DNA of 64,000 nucleotides from Peptoniphilus equinus (GCF_027921445.1 NZ_CP115667.1:1302001-1366000), one strand, 5' to 3'. Positions 1 through 8,385 are shown, counted from the first letter of the stretch. Notes: generated by a model not told the origin, from the sequence alone. A program made the numbers and translations.

Positions 1-151
1 CAAAATAAATCCGTCCGTCTTTTTCCAAAGTTCGTAGAATCTTATCAAAATCTTTGCGTTGGTTCTTGCCTATTTCAAACTTTTTACGCAGTTTGTCCAA
101 AGTCATCGGCTTGGAGGATTTGATTTTGTCGTACACTTTATCAATGATCAT
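1..151 (-). CDS. rnr: N-terminal part of probable ribonuclease R
   Basis: The gene runs off the left edge of the window, so only about the first 50 residues are visible. It starts MIIDKVYDKIKSSKPMTLDK and continues with a helix-turn-helix-like segment ending LEKDGRIYF. That resembles the winged-helix (HTH_12) domain at the N-terminus of RNase R, which degrades structured RNA 3' to 5'. Its ATG overlaps the ddl stop codon as TAATG (shared base 151), so it is probably translationally coupled to ddl. The catalytic RNB domain is outside the window, so the assignment rests on the small N-terminal domain; another winged-helix protein is possible. Confidence 0.5.
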   Translation of the reverse strand, partial: MIIDKVYDKIKSSKPMTLDKLRKKFEIGKNQRKDFDKILRTLEKDGRIYF

Positions 152-1320
152 TATAATTTCGCTCCGTAAGTCGTCTTTGTCAAAAGATCCGTATCATAAG
201 AGGTGATGTTGTCGTGCCGCTGCTGATAGCGAACTTTCGCCAGGTCAATGAGCTTGTTGATTTCATCCTTGAAGCTGACGCCCGTGGCTTCTAATAAATA
301 GAAAGACACCGATCCCGGCAGCGTATTGATTTCATTCACGTAAACCGTCTCCCCATCGAGGAGAAAATCAATGCGAGCCACACCCATCCCGTCAATGGCA
401 CGAAACGCCTTTTTGGCATAGCCCTGAATTTGCTCTTTGATGTCATCGGATACTTGGGCCGGCAGATTTCTGTTGCTCGCCGCCATGCCTTTTGACCCGG
501 AAGACTTGGCGGACTTGCCTCCCGCCATATACTTTTCATCGTATTTTAAAAACTCTTTCCAACCGACAGGTTCTTCCAACTCCGTAACCAGAAGGTCGTG
601 TTCATAACCGAGAACTGCCGCATTAATTTCCCGAGGACTCTCCACAGCTTTTTCAATGAGAATCTTCCGGTCATAGTGAGATGCCACAGCAATGGCTTCT
701 TTGAGTTCCTCACGATTTTTCACCTTGGAAATCCCGATAGATGACCCCAAGTTCGCAGGTTTGACAAAAAGGTTGTACCCCATAGCCTCTGCCCTGTCCA
801 TGACAGCCTCTTCATCGTCGCCGCGATAAAAATAGAGATACGGCGTCATAGGAATGCCTTCGGATTCAAAGACTTTTTTCATGACGACTTTATCCATCCC
901 CACGGCGGCACTCATGACACCACAGCCGACATAGGGCACGCCTGCCGTCTCCAAATAGCCTTGAAAACAGCCATCTTCGCCATAGGTGCCGTGAAGTGCA
1001 GGAAAAACACAGTCAATTGTCAAAAACGCCTCTAACGTCGTACCGCCTTTTGAAAACAGACCGCCCTTACTTTCTGCTTCCCGATAGAGACGATTGTCCC
1101 CCGGCTTTAAAAAGACTTCGTATGCACCGGAAAAATCACCACTCTTAAATGTCTTCATGCTCTTTAATACGTCCCCGGACAGAAATTTGCCCTCCTTGGT
1201 CACATACAAAGGTACCGCATTGTACTTCTTGTCCATATTTTCCATCACCTGCATACCGGTGATAATGGACACTTCATGCTCCACAGAACGGCCGCCAAAG
1301 GCCACAAGTATCGTTTCCAT
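151..1320 (-). CDS. ddl: D-alanine--D-alanine ligase
   Basis: ATP-grasp ligase joining two D-alanines for the peptidoglycan stem peptide. The 389-residue protein opens with the family's GGRSVEHEVS motif (about residues 9-18), then FPALHGTYGEDG, the ATP-binding KPANLGSSIGISK stretch, and ends with the metal- and substrate-binding VNEINTLPGS motif. It is slightly longer than many Ddl enzymes (300-370 residues), with an extra Lys/Ser-rich loop (GGKSAKSSGSKG) near residue 270. It lies 8 bases after the murF-like gene, whose substrate is its product, and its stop overlaps the next gene's start. Very confident for the family. Confidence 0.96.
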   Translation of the reverse strand: METILVAFGGRSVEHEVSIITGMQVMENMDKKYNAVPLYVTKEGKFLSGDVLKSMKTFKSGDFSGAYEVFLKPGDNRLYREAESKGGLFSKGGTTLEAFLTIDCVFPALHGTYGEDGCFQGYLETAGVPYVGCGVMSAAVGMDKVVMKKVFESEGIPMTPYLYFYRGDDEEAVMDRAEAMGYNLFVKPANLGSSIGISKVKNREELKEAIAVASHYDRKILIEKAVESPREINAAVLGYEHDLLVTELEEPVGWKEFLKYDEKYMAGGKSAKSSGSKGMAASNRNLPAQVSDDIKEQIQGYAKKAFRAIDGMGVARIDFLLDGETVYVNEINTLPGSVSFYLLEATGVSFKDEINKLIDLAKVRYQQRHDNITSYDTDLLTKTTYGAKL

Positions 1321-1328
1321 AGATCCTC

Positions 1329-2852
1329 CTATTCTTCGCTATAATTATCCGGCAAGTCGTTCTCAAAGAGCACGACATCCCCGGGTTGTGTTAAATGTGA
1401 TAAAACACCGGTCGCCTCAGTTAACGTCGTCACCACAAAAATAGCATCTTCCGAGAAACCCGCCGCCTTCAGACCGCGGACAATCGGCTCCGTGCGTTTC
1501 GGTCCTACAAGGATGGCATAGTCGACCACATCCGCCATCGCCTCACCAATCTTCTCGTTCTCAGCCTCTTCCATATCGCCCAGTTCCACCATGCCGGGAG
1601 TAATGATGAGTTTGTGTCCGGTGGTAAAGTTGGACAACACGTCTAAAGCGGCACGAAAGCCTATCGGATTGGAGTTAAAGGCATCATCAATAACTATAAT
1701 GCCGTTTCCGGAATCCACAATATTCAGGCGATGTTCCACCGGCGTCACCTTGCCAATACCGTCTCGAATCTGCTCCAAACTCAGCCCTAAGACGTATGCG
1801 GCACCGGCCGCCGCAAGAAGGTTGGAAATGTTGTGTTTACCCAAAAGTGAACTGGTGCAGTGAATTTCACCAAGACCTCGAATGCCCAGTACGAAAGCTG
1901 AACCTTTTTCGGAGACGGTGATGTCTTTCGCGTACACGTCAAGTTGGTCCACATCATCCATACCATAGTTGATTTTCCGAAGCGTCGTTTTATCCGAGAG
2001 TAGCTTCACGTAGTCGTTATCATAGTTGAAAATCGCCACACCGTCCTCTTTTAAATTCTCGATAAGTTCATACTTGGTGGCCATAATGTTGTCAATAGAC
2101 TTGAAAAGGTGCATGTGCGTCGGCCCGATAGCTGTAATAATGCCGATATTCGGCTGCACCAGACGAGCCACTTCGTCGATTTCACCCTTTTTCTTCGCCC
2201 CGAGCTCCGCAATAAAAACTTCATGAGCATCCGTCAATTCATTATTGATAACCTTGGAGAGACCCATCGGCGTGTTGTACGAGGACGGTGTATTTTTGAC
2301 GTTCAAACCTTCACTGAGCACAGTGTCGCTGATAAACTTCACGCTGGTTTTTCCGAAGGATCCGGTAATCCCTAAAACTTTCAGTCCCGATCCCTTCAAG
2401 GTTCGAATTTTCTTCTGCGCTTCAGTATAAAAGCCCATGTTAATGCGCTCTTCCACAGGTACCTGCATCGTGTTGGATATTTCTAAAACTCGGTACTGCA
2501 AGTAATATAATACGATGTTCAAGACGATCATGGTGACAATACCCAGTGTCGGATTCAGCACGTACAGCACCAATCCCACAACGAAAATCAACACCAACAG
2601 TACCATATTGACCGTCTCATGGCGTTTTTTCAGGCGTCTCGCACGATCTGTCCACACGAGCGGCGACTTGACTTCAGTCGCCGGTTTATAGACAAGACGC
2701 TGCATCTTCCGTGGGTTTTCCTTAGCCCATGCTTTATAGGCTTCGGCCTCATAACCCTCAAGTTGTAACATATGAATGGGAAAATCGCTGCGCTTTTGTA
2801 TGAGAAAGAAATTTATAACGACCAGTACAAGGGCCAAAATCACATATTCCAT
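1329..2852 (-). CDS. murF: Membrane-anchored MurF-type Mur ligase
   Basis: Probable UDP-N-acetylmuramoyl-tripeptide--D-alanyl-D-alanine ligase, adding the D-Ala-D-Ala made by the adjacent ddl. The Mur-ligase P-loop GITGSFGKTS lies at residues 161-170, followed by SYNTPMGLSKV, FIAELGAKKKGEI, GPTHMHLF and the C-terminal-domain start VIDDAFNSNP. Unusually, it has about 155 residues before the ligase core, including one membrane helix at residues 3-19 and a hydrophobic hairpin at about 82-120. The enzyme is therefore probably held at the membrane, whereas classical MurF is soluble. Some Firmicutes Mur-ligase-family proteins share this layout. The ddl neighbour supports MurF over other Mur ligases. 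Confidence 0.85.
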   Translation of the reverse strand: MEYVILALVLVVINFFLIQKRSDFPIHMLQLEGYEAEAYKAWAKENPRKMQRLVYKPATEVKSPLVWTDRARRLKKRHETVNMVLLVLIFVVGLVLYVLNPTLGIVTMIVLNIVLYYLQYRVLEISNTMQVPVEERINMGFYTEAQKKIRTLKGSGLKVLGITGSFGKTSVKFISDTVLSEGLNVKNTPSSYNTPMGLSKVINNELTDAHEVFIAELGAKKKGEIDEVARLVQPNIGIITAIGPTHMHLFKSIDNIMATKYELIENLKEDGVAIFNYDNDYVKLLSDKTTLRKINYGMDDVDQLDVYAKDITVSEKGSAFVLGIRGLGEIHCTSSLLGKHNISNLLAAAGAAYVLGLSLEQIRDGIGKVTPVEHRLNIVDSGNGIIVIDDAFNSNPIGFRAALDVLSNFTTGHKLIITPGMVELGDMEEAENEKIGEAMADVVDYAILVGPKRTEPIVRGLKAAGFSEDAIFVVTTLTEATGVLSHLTQPGDVVLFENDLPDNYSEE

Positions 2853-2860
2853 AGTATCTC

Positions 2861-3622
2861 CTAATTAAAAAATGAACGGATGGCAGCTTGAAATGTGCCG
2901 TAGTCGTCCACATAGCTGAAGTGTCCGCCGTCCAATACCACCAGACCGCTGTCGGGGATGGACGCCTCAAACACGCGCGCCATATATAACGGTGTAGCAT
3001 CGTCCTTGTCTCCCCAGATAAGTAGCGTTGGCGCCTTGATCCTGGCAAAGTAGTGCGCGGTGGACTCATTGACCACCTTTACGAAGGTGCGGCGCATAAG
3101 TCCTTGACTTGCCTGATAGTCATCCGACCCGAAACGGGCATAAAACTTTTGAAGCTTTTCTGTTTTATCTCCCGGCACGATCGTCGTATACAGCTTTCTT
3201 AAAGCTTTAAAACTGTAGACTTGCAGATAATAACTCAGCGTCCGTTTCGGAAGCACGCCGGAAGCATCCACTAAACACAGACGGTTCACCTGCTCGGGAT
3301 GCTTCGCCGCAAAAACAGATAAGGTCTTTCCGCCAAAAGAATGACCTATAAAATCAGCACGTTCAATGTCTAACGCCTTGAGAACAGCCTCCAAACACCG
3401 TGCATAGTCCTCGGTGCCCCAGACCGTCTGAGGCTCGGCACTGTCGCCAAAGCCCGGCGCATCATAAGCATAGACGTGAAAGCGGTCCTTTAATGTGTTG
3501 ACGATAGCCATCACAGACTGAATGTTCGCGCCCCAACCGTGGAGCACCACCAGCGGTTCGCCTTCACCCGCCTCTATATATGTAATCCCTAGGGATTCAA
3601 TCGTTTTCTTTGTCAGTTCCAA
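2861..3622 (-). CDS. Alpha/beta hydrolase
   Basis: Alpha/beta-hydrolase fold enzyme of about 253 residues. Visible motifs are the oxyanion-hole LHGWGAN, the nucleophile elbow GHSFGG (Ser), a likely acid in LIWGDKDDATP, and the catalytic His in LDGGHFSYVDD. The substrate cannot be told from sequence; esterase, lipase or C-C hydrolase activity are all possible. The start is uncertain. A TTG at 3622 has GAGG six bases upstream and is preferred; a TTG at 3634 gives a protein four residues longer but has no good ribosome binding site. Either way its 5' end overlaps the preceding coiled-coil gene, and it precedes murF by only 8 bases, so it is co-transcribed with the cell-wall genes. Confidence 0.85.
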   Translation of the reverse strand: MELTKKTIESLGITYIEAGEGEPLVVLHGWGANIQSVMAIVNTLKDRFHVYAYDAPGFGDSAEPQTVWGTEDYARCLEAVLKALDIERADFIGHSFGGKTLSVFAAKHPEQVNRLCLVDASGVLPKRTLSYYLQVYSFKALRKLYTTIVPGDKTEKLQKFYARFGSDDYQASQGLMRRTFVKVVNESTAHYFARIKAPTLLIWGDKDDATPLYMARVFEASIPDSGLVVLDGGHFSYVDDYGTFQAAIRSFFN

Positions 3623-4013
3623 TTCGTTCCTCAATATTTCGATCTCTTGCCTCTGTCATCGTCTCAATATCCATGCCGCAGGCAAGGTCCGGTGTTGTCG
3701 TATCCTGGGGTTGGTCACTGTCCTTAGCACTCTCATACGCCGCCTGAAGCATAGCAATGTGATTGAGCTTGGCATCAATGGCACGCAGAAGTTCATCCAG
3801 TTCCTCATCGGCATACTCATGCCGCTTTCGAGTAGCATACACTCGCTCGCCCAAGGTCTCATAAAGTCCCCTGAGCTGATTGTTCTGCCGATCTAAATCC
3901 AACCGAGCCTTTGCTGTAACTTTAATCTTTTGCGAGTTGGTTTCAATTTTTTCTGCAGCCACTTCCAGTGCGTCCCGCAAGTCATTGACATTTTTTAAAA
4001 AATCAGACAGCAT
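3597..4013 (-). CDS. Small coiled-coil protein, unknown function
   Basis: A 138-residue hydrophilic protein. Residues 1-100 are predicted helical and coiled-coil (for example DFLKNVNDLRDALEVAAEKI and LRGLYETLGERVYATRK); the tail is acidic, polar and probably disordered. The N-terminal pattern resembles Firmicutes zinc-ribbon helper proteins that start with a long helix, but the Cys pairs of a ribbon are absent. It is the first gene of the murF-ddl transcription unit and its 3' end overlaps the hydrolase start. A TATAAT-like -10 (plus-strand ATTATA at 4031-4036) lies just upstream. No function is assigned. Confidence 0.7.
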   Translation of the reverse strand: MLSDFLKNVNDLRDALEVAAEKIETNSQKIKVTAKARLDLDRQNNQLRGLYETLGERVYATRKRHEYADEELDELLRAIDAKLNHIAMLQAAYESAKDSDQPQDTTTPDLACGMDIETMTEARDRNIEERIGTDKEND

Positions 4014-4030
4014 ACCGGCACCCCGTCTCT

Positions 4031-4107
4031 ATTATACCAAAAAGCTCCGCCTTTGCACATTTGACGCATGATTTCTTCAACGATAGGGTAAATAGATAGT
4101 GAGGTGA
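4031..4107. promoter_or_regulatory. Divergent promoter region
   Basis: This short spacer separates the leftward coiled-coil/murF/ddl unit from the rightward glutaredoxins. Leftward: a TATAAT -10 on the minus strand at 4031-4036, with only a weak -35. Rightward: TTGACG at about 4071 with no strong -10, and a GAGGTGA ribosome binding site at 4101-4107 that selects the ATG at 4113. Boxes were read by eye. Confidence 0.45.
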
Positions 4108-4112
4108 AAACA

Positions 4113-4355
4113 ATGGAAAACTATAAACTTTACGTTGGCACACATTGCCCGTTTTGTAAAAAAGTCGAAAGTTTTATCGACGAAAAAGGTATTGAAGGCG
4201 TAGAGATCATCAACGTCGATGAAAATCCGGATCTTCGCGACGCCTTAGTGGAAAAGGGTGGCAAACGCCAAGTACCGGCTCTGGAAGCCGATGGCAGCAT
4301 TCTTTATGAATCCATGGACATCATTGCTTATTTAAACGAACACAAAGGAGCATAA
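4113..4355 (+). CDS. Glutaredoxin-like protein 1
   Basis: An 80-residue thioredoxin-fold protein with the active-site motif CPFC (in THCPFCKK) near the N-terminus, the cis-Pro segment QVPALE, and the C-terminal SMDIIAYL helix typical of glutaredoxins. It is expected to reduce disulfides or glutathione-type mixed disulfides, or to act as a NrdH-like electron donor. The start is ATG 4113 because GAGGTGA lies five bases upstream; a GTG at 4104 in the same frame overlaps that site. The second glutaredoxin follows 3 bases after its stop. Confidence 0.88.
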   Translation: MENYKLYVGTHCPFCKKVESFIDEKGIEGVEIINVDENPDLRDALVEKGGKRQVPALEADGSILYESMDIIAYLNEHKGA

Positions 4356-4358
4356 TGC

Positions 4359-4583
4359 ATGATTTTATATTATAAGCCCACTTGCCCATACTGCCAAAAA
4401 GTCCTCGACTTTATGAAATCAAATACTATTGAGATGGAAATGCACAACGTCGATGCTGAAGACGGTCTTCGTGAGATGCTAAAGGAACGCGGCGGCAAAG
4501 CTCAAGTCCCTGCACTGGATGTCGACGGCAAAATCATGTACGAATCCATGGATATTATCGACTATTTAAAAGACAATCACTAA
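4359..4583 (+). CDS. Glutaredoxin-like protein 2
   Basis: A 74-residue paralogue of the preceding gene, with active site CPYC (PTCPYCQK), the same QVPALDVDG segment and the SMDIIDYL C-terminal helix. The pair shares long stretches (for example GGKxQVPAL and YESMDII), so it arose by tandem duplication. It begins right after the first gene with AAAGGAG at 4344-4350 as its ribosome binding site and ends at a strong terminator, giving a two-gene transcript. Partner and substrate are unknown. Confidence 0.88.
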   Translation: MILYYKPTCPYCQKVLDFMKSNTIEMEMHNVDAEDGLREMLKERGGKAQVPALDVDGKIMYESMDIIDYLKDNH

Positions 4584-4588
4584 GTGAT

Positions 4589-4615
4589 AAGCTCGGATGA
4601 CCGAGCTTTTTTATT
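4589..4615 (+). terminator. Rho-independent terminator of glutaredoxin pair
   Basis: Stem AAGCTCGG / CCGAGCTT with an ATGA loop (4589-4608), followed by a T-rich run, five bases after the second glutaredoxin stop codon. Confidence 0.9.
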
Positions 4616-4655
4616 GTACTTAATCTCCGCTTTGAGGCGGAAATTTGGTCTACAA

Positions 4656-4686
4656 ATAGAACCCCCGGTTGAACCGAGGGTTCTAT
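4656..4686 (-). terminator. Inverted repeat, likely old terminator
   Basis: Near-perfect inverted repeat: ATAGAACCCCCGGTT at 4656-4670 pairs with AACCGAGGGTTCTAT at 4672-4686, with one mismatch that becomes a G-U pair on the minus strand. It lies just downstream (minus sense) of the gene remnant at 4721-4927 and would have ended its transcript. The T-run is poor. Confidence 0.5.
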
Positions 4687-4720
4687 GTTATCAGATGACT
4701 ATGACGAACCTTATGTCTTG

Positions 4721-4927
4721 TTAAAATTTTACTTCTTTGCTCGTCCCCGTCGTGTCATCGATATAGGTCATAACACCTTCTGACATCGTCACAGTGCTTA
4801 CGTCGATATTACCTTTTCCTCTGGCAACAATCTGTTGAATTCTATCAAACACCAACAATTTATCCCCTTTGTCAAAAGTTGCAAAGACATAATCATTCGT
4901 GCTAAGTAGGATTAGGAAAAACCACCA
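4721..4927 (-). pseudogene. C-terminal gene remnant, unknown family
   Basis: A minus-strand reading frame of about 68 codons is open from an upstream stop (4928-4930) to TAA at 4721-4723 and has no plausible start codon or ribosome binding site. The translation is protein-like (NDYVFATFDKGDKLLVFDRI ... SEGVMTYIDDTTGTSKEVKF) and looks like the beta-rich end of a longer protein. I do not recognise the family. The missing 5' end and the flanking non-coding AT-rich DNA indicate a decayed gene. Confidence 0.5.
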
Positions 4928-4930
4928 TTA

Positions 4931-5279
4931 TAGATAGCACTACCGTATTAAAATGTCTATACGGATTACGCAATGTTATTTGTTTATTACATGATGCATT
5001 ATACTTCGTAATGCTATTTAAAAAATACTATGCTCTATAACCTTCTTCCTTGTTCTACAAAGACTTATCTCAACGTCGAGCTAACCACTTACCACGACTA
5101 GCAAGCTAAATATATCTCAATTTTTATATCTTTGAAGGTTTTGAGACTGTCTCACCAAAATTCCTCCTTATTTAAGTAAGACGATATTAATAGTTAGCAA
5201 ACTTTATTTTTAAAGGGTTTTGTTGTCTTTTATATATAAAAAACCATCCAATCGAAATTTTTATAATTCATTTCTTTTG
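4931..5279. other. AT-rich non-coding stretch
   Basis: No credible gene in either strand. The stretch holds short AT-rich runs, an isolated AAGGAGG-like site on the minus strand near 5164 followed by a frame of only about a dozen codons, and a small palindrome GAGACTGTCTC near 5146. It sits between two gene remnants and is best read as decayed sequence. Confidence 0.5.
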
Positions 5280-5428
5280 CTATATTTTTAATTTTTCAAA
5301 AAAAACTACATCAAAGTAATTGAATAACCTTTCGCCAGCATGTCCAAGCTTTGCAATTCTACTATAGACATTCATACTCCGCTTGTCAGGGTCATGCTTT
5401 CATCGTTCCACTTAGCGTGTAAATTCAA
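5280..5428 (-). pseudogene. Frameshifted gene remnant
   Basis: Two overlapping minus-strand frames look like one broken gene. The first reads NLHAKWNDESM before a stop; the second, one frame away, reads KHDPDKRSMNVYSRIAKLGH and on to FFEKLKI before TAG at 5280-5282. Charged, protein-like composition in both frames suggests a frameshift in a former small gene. The family is not recognised and no ribosome binding site is seen. Confidence 0.35.
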
Positions 5429-5434
5429 CGAATA

Positions 5435-5460
5435 GAAAAAGGACGCCTCATGGGCGTCCC
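5435..5460 (-). terminator. Terminator of purine operon
   Basis: GGACGCC / GGCGTCC stem (5441-5447 and 5453-5459) with a 5-base loop. On the minus strand it is followed by TTTTT, 14 bases after the guanine deaminase stop. Confidence 0.9.
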
Positions 5461-5473
5461 TGTATCGTTATAC

Positions 5474-6745
5474 TTAAAATAATTGTTTACCTTTAACAAA
5501 CTTATGCGTGAGGTGAGAGGCGTCGGCACAATATACAATCCGTTCCACACGTTGGTGGAGACTCAGGTCATCGGTACGAAACTCCTCATCGTCAATAACG
5601 ATGGCATCAAATTCGTAGCCGTCTTTAAATGAGCCGACTTGGCCGAAGAATTCACCACCGCCAAGGGTGGCAAGATAGATGGCTTCCTCCACCCCAATGG
5701 GACTTAACGTATCATCGACCAAACGCCATCTCAATTTTGAGGATTGGATGGCCTCTACCATGTGTTGGAACATATTCAGGCACGAACCGCCTGCCACATC
5801 GCTTCCCAATCCAATTTTTTGGCCGTCACTTAGAAATTGCCGAAGGGGTGCAATCCCTGAGGCAAGATTTGTGTTGGAGTCCGGACAGTGAGCAATAAAT
5901 ACGCCTCGGTCTTTAATCAGTGCCTGTTCCTCAGCATCCGACCACACGCAATGTGCCATCACTGTTTTAGCGTCGTTGCCGAAGAGATCAAACATGGCAT
6001 AAGCATCGCCATAACATCGGGATGACGGCACCAAGTCCTTCACCCATGCAACTTCCGACGGATTTTCAGAAAGGTGCGATTGCACCGGTAAGTCGTAGTC
6101 CCTTCGAATCTTACTCAGTTTATCCATGAGTTCATCGGTACAGGACGGTATAAAGCGCGGTGTAATAATCGGTAGCGTGTTCTCATATTTTCCTGCGATG
6201 GCTTCCAACCAATCCACTGTGGCTTTGGCACTGGTTTCGGCATCTTGTTCTTCCAACTCGGGAATGCCGTTTCGATCCATATTCACCTTGCCCACATAAG
6301 TGATGAGTCCGGTCTGTTCCAAGTAATCCATCAGAATGATAGTGCCCGGTACGTGTAGTGTAGCAAAGATAACGGCACGAGTCGTGGCGCTCTTTGCCAG
6401 TTCCTCCACAAAATGTGTATAGTCCGCCCTAGCATAAGCCTCATCACTATACCGCGCCTCATGTGGGAAAGTGTAGGTGTTGAGCCAATCGAGAAGCTCA
6501 AGATCCATACCCAGGCCGCGGAAATGGTATTGAGGTGCGTGAACGTGAAGGTCCACAAGCCCCGGCATAATAACCTGGCCAGTACAATCCATAACCTCCA
6601 GATCTTGGTACGCATGAGGCACATCGGTATAGATACCTTTAGAGATCCCATCCACACAGACAACGTAGCCGTCTGTGTGCGTCACTAAATGATTCGGACC
6701 TTCACTATAGCAAATGTCCCCTTTGATAATAAACGAGTTTTTCAT
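5474..6745 (-). CDS. guaD: Guanine deaminase
   Basis: Amidohydrolase-superfamily enzyme of 423 residues that would convert guanine to xanthine and ammonia. The metal-binding HxH is in PGLVDLHVHAPQ (about residues 61-72). Later come HLSENPSEV, AHCVWSDAEE, AHCPDSNTNLASG and the metal Asp in GLGSDVAGG, all typical of GuaD. Ribosome binding site AAGGA precedes the ATG. It follows the purine permease by 12 bases in an operon under a guanine riboswitch, which agrees with guanine as substrate. A related aminohydrolase (for example a chlorohydrolase-like deaminase) is less likely. Confidence 0.92.
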   Translation of the reverse strand: MKNSFIIKGDICYSEGPNHLVTHTDGYVVCVDGISKGIYTDVPHAYQDLEVMDCTGQVIMPGLVDLHVHAPQYHFRGLGMDLELLDWLNTYTFPHEARYSDEAYARADYTHFVEELAKSATTRAVIFATLHVPGTIILMDYLEQTGLITYVGKVNMDRNGIPELEEQDAETSAKATVDWLEAIAGKYENTLPIITPRFIPSCTDELMDKLSKIRRDYDLPVQSHLSENPSEVAWVKDLVPSSRCYGDAYAMFDLFGNDAKTVMAHCVWSDAEEQALIKDRGVFIAHCPDSNTNLASGIAPLRQFLSDGQKIGLGSDVAGGSCLNMFQHMVEAIQSSKLRWRLVDDTLSPIGVEEAIYLATLGGGEFFGQVGSFKDGYEFDAIVIDDEEFRTDDLSLHQRVERIVYCADASHLTHKFVKGKQLF

Positions 6746-6757
6746 AGCACATCCTTC

Positions 6758-8179
6758 TTAACCGAGGGAAATCAGGATATACCGTAATGCAAAAATAATG
6801 GAAACCACCGCCGTGAGCAGTTTAATGTCGCGCAATTTTCCGGTGAACAGTTTCAATAAACAGTAACTGATAAGACCCATCGCGATCCCATTGGCGATCG
6901 AATAGGTGAACGGCATGAATGTAATGGTAATGAACGCCGGAATGGCTTCGGTAATATCGCTGAAATCTACATCTTTAACATTGGACAGCATCAGTACCCC
7001 TACATAGATCAGTGCAGGTGCTGTAGCTGCTGCCGGAATAATGCTCACAAATGGTGCAAAGACAATAGCAGCTACAAAGAGCAATGCCGTCGTGAGTGCG
7101 GTAAGGCCGGTACGACCACCTTCTGCAATCCCTGCACTGGATTCTACCAGTGTGGTGACGGTCGGTGTACCTACCATGGCACCTGTCAGGGTGGAAATGG
7201 CATCGGACATCAAGGCTTGTTTCATATTGATGATTTCACCGTTTTTATCGACCATATTGCCTTGTTTAGCTGCTCCAAGAAGCGTACCGAGAGAGTCAAA
7301 CATATTGACCAGAGAAAAGCTGATCACCAGCATGACGACAGTAAACAGATTATGTGCAAAATTGTCACCGGCAAACAGACCGGCAAAATCTAAGTTCAAT
7401 AAAGATACTTCATAAAAATCTTGAAATTTAGTTGCAAGATTTAAATCAAAGGCATCGAATCGTGTGACTCCAAGAGGAATCCCAATGAGCGTGGCGATGA
7501 TAATGCCGATAAGAATAGACCCTTTAACTTTTTTGGCATTCAATGCACCAATAATGACCAGACCACTGAGGGCAACCACAGCAGACATAATCAGAGATAC
7601 ATCAAAATCCGGATTCTGCCACTGTGAAAAGTCCACCATAGATACCAAAGTTGCCGAATTAGCGACGACGATACTGGCACTCTTCAATCCAATAATGGTG
7701 ATAAAAAGTCCAATACCAGGCGTCATGGCATCTTTAATACATGCAGGAATAGCTCGAATAATCGCTTCACGAAGTCCTATACCGGTAATAGCGATAAAAA
7801 CTGCTCCGGATAAAAGGACAATCACCAAAGCTTGTTGATACGTATAACCCATGCCGAGCATAACGGTATAGGCAAAGAATGCGCTAAGTCCCATACCCGG
7901 TGCTTGTGCAAACGGCAACTTGGCATAAAGTGCAACAAGCAGCGTCCCTATAAATGCACCGATACAGGTCGCAATAAAGACTCCATTGGCGACTTTTTGC
8001 GCCATGTCACCTTGTTCCATAATGCGAAGCGGATCTGACACAGTTTGCGGTATGATAATCAATATGTACGCAACGGTAATAAACGTTGTGATCCCTGCCA
8101 AAATTTCCGTTTTGACAGTGGTGTTAAACTTAGAGAGTTGAAAATACCGCTCTAAAAATCCCTGTTGTTTTTTGTCCAT
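6758..8179 (-). CDS. NCS2-family guanine/hypoxanthine permease
   Basis: A 473-residue membrane transporter with about 12-14 helices, of the AzgA-like (PbuG/PbuO) branch of the NCS2 purine permeases. Signatures include the N-terminal FNTTVKTEILAGITTFITVA, the APGMGLSAFFAYTV helix, MFDSLGTLLGAA and GTPTVTTLVESSAGIAEGGR. It probably imports guanine and hypoxanthine by proton symport. It is the first gene after the guanine riboswitch and is followed by guaD, so import and deamination of guanine are co-regulated. Ribosome binding site AGGAGGAGG lies just upstream of the ATG. Confidence 0.93.
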   Translation of the reverse strand: MDKKQQGFLERYFQLSKFNTTVKTEILAGITTFITVAYILIIIPQTVSDPLRIMEQGDMAQKVANGVFIATCIGAFIGTLLVALYAKLPFAQAPGMGLSAFFAYTVMLGMGYTYQQALVIVLLSGAVFIAITGIGLREAIIRAIPACIKDAMTPGIGLFITIIGLKSASIVVANSATLVSMVDFSQWQNPDFDVSLIMSAVVALSGLVIIGALNAKKVKGSILIGIIIATLIGIPLGVTRFDAFDLNLATKFQDFYEVSLLNLDFAGLFAGDNFAHNLFTVVMLVISFSLVNMFDSLGTLLGAAKQGNMVDKNGEIINMKQALMSDAISTLTGAMVGTPTVTTLVESSAGIAEGGRTGLTALTTALLFVAAIVFAPFVSIIPAAATAPALIYVGVLMLSNVKDVDFSDITEAIPAFITITFMPFTYSIANGIAMGLISYCLLKLFTGKLRDIKLLTAVVSIIFALRYILISLG

Positions 8180-8279
8180 AGTTCCTCCTCCTTAATAACG
8201 GCCCAATAAAAAAACCACCTTCTTCCGAACTGAAAACTCACTGCAAAACTACAGAGACACAGGCATAACAGTGAATTCC

Positions 8280-8344
8280 AATTTATAGTCGGACTATAGG
8301 TAGTCGATAGAAACGCTTATCCGTTATATAAGCTTATATAAATT
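8280..8344 (-). promoter_or_regulatory. Guanine-type purine riboswitch
   Basis: Read on the minus strand, all parts of the purine aptamer are present: P1 AATTTATA/TATAAATT, P2 GCTTAT/ATAAGC with a 7-base loop ATAACGG, the core GTTTCTAT of J2/3, P3 closing a loop containing CC, and the J3/1 segment ACTATAA. The GG of L2 can pair with the CC of L3, as in known kissing loops. The specificity base is C (ACTATAA), which marks guanine/hypoxanthine rather than adenine binding. P3 is short with one bulge. It lies about 100 bases upstream of the purine permease; no clear expression-platform terminator stem was resolved, although a T7 run follows GGTGG (8208-8219). Confidence 0.85.
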
Positions 8345-8385
8345 TCTATTGAGTTGAATTGGTACCGTGTTTTCTTATTTAATTT

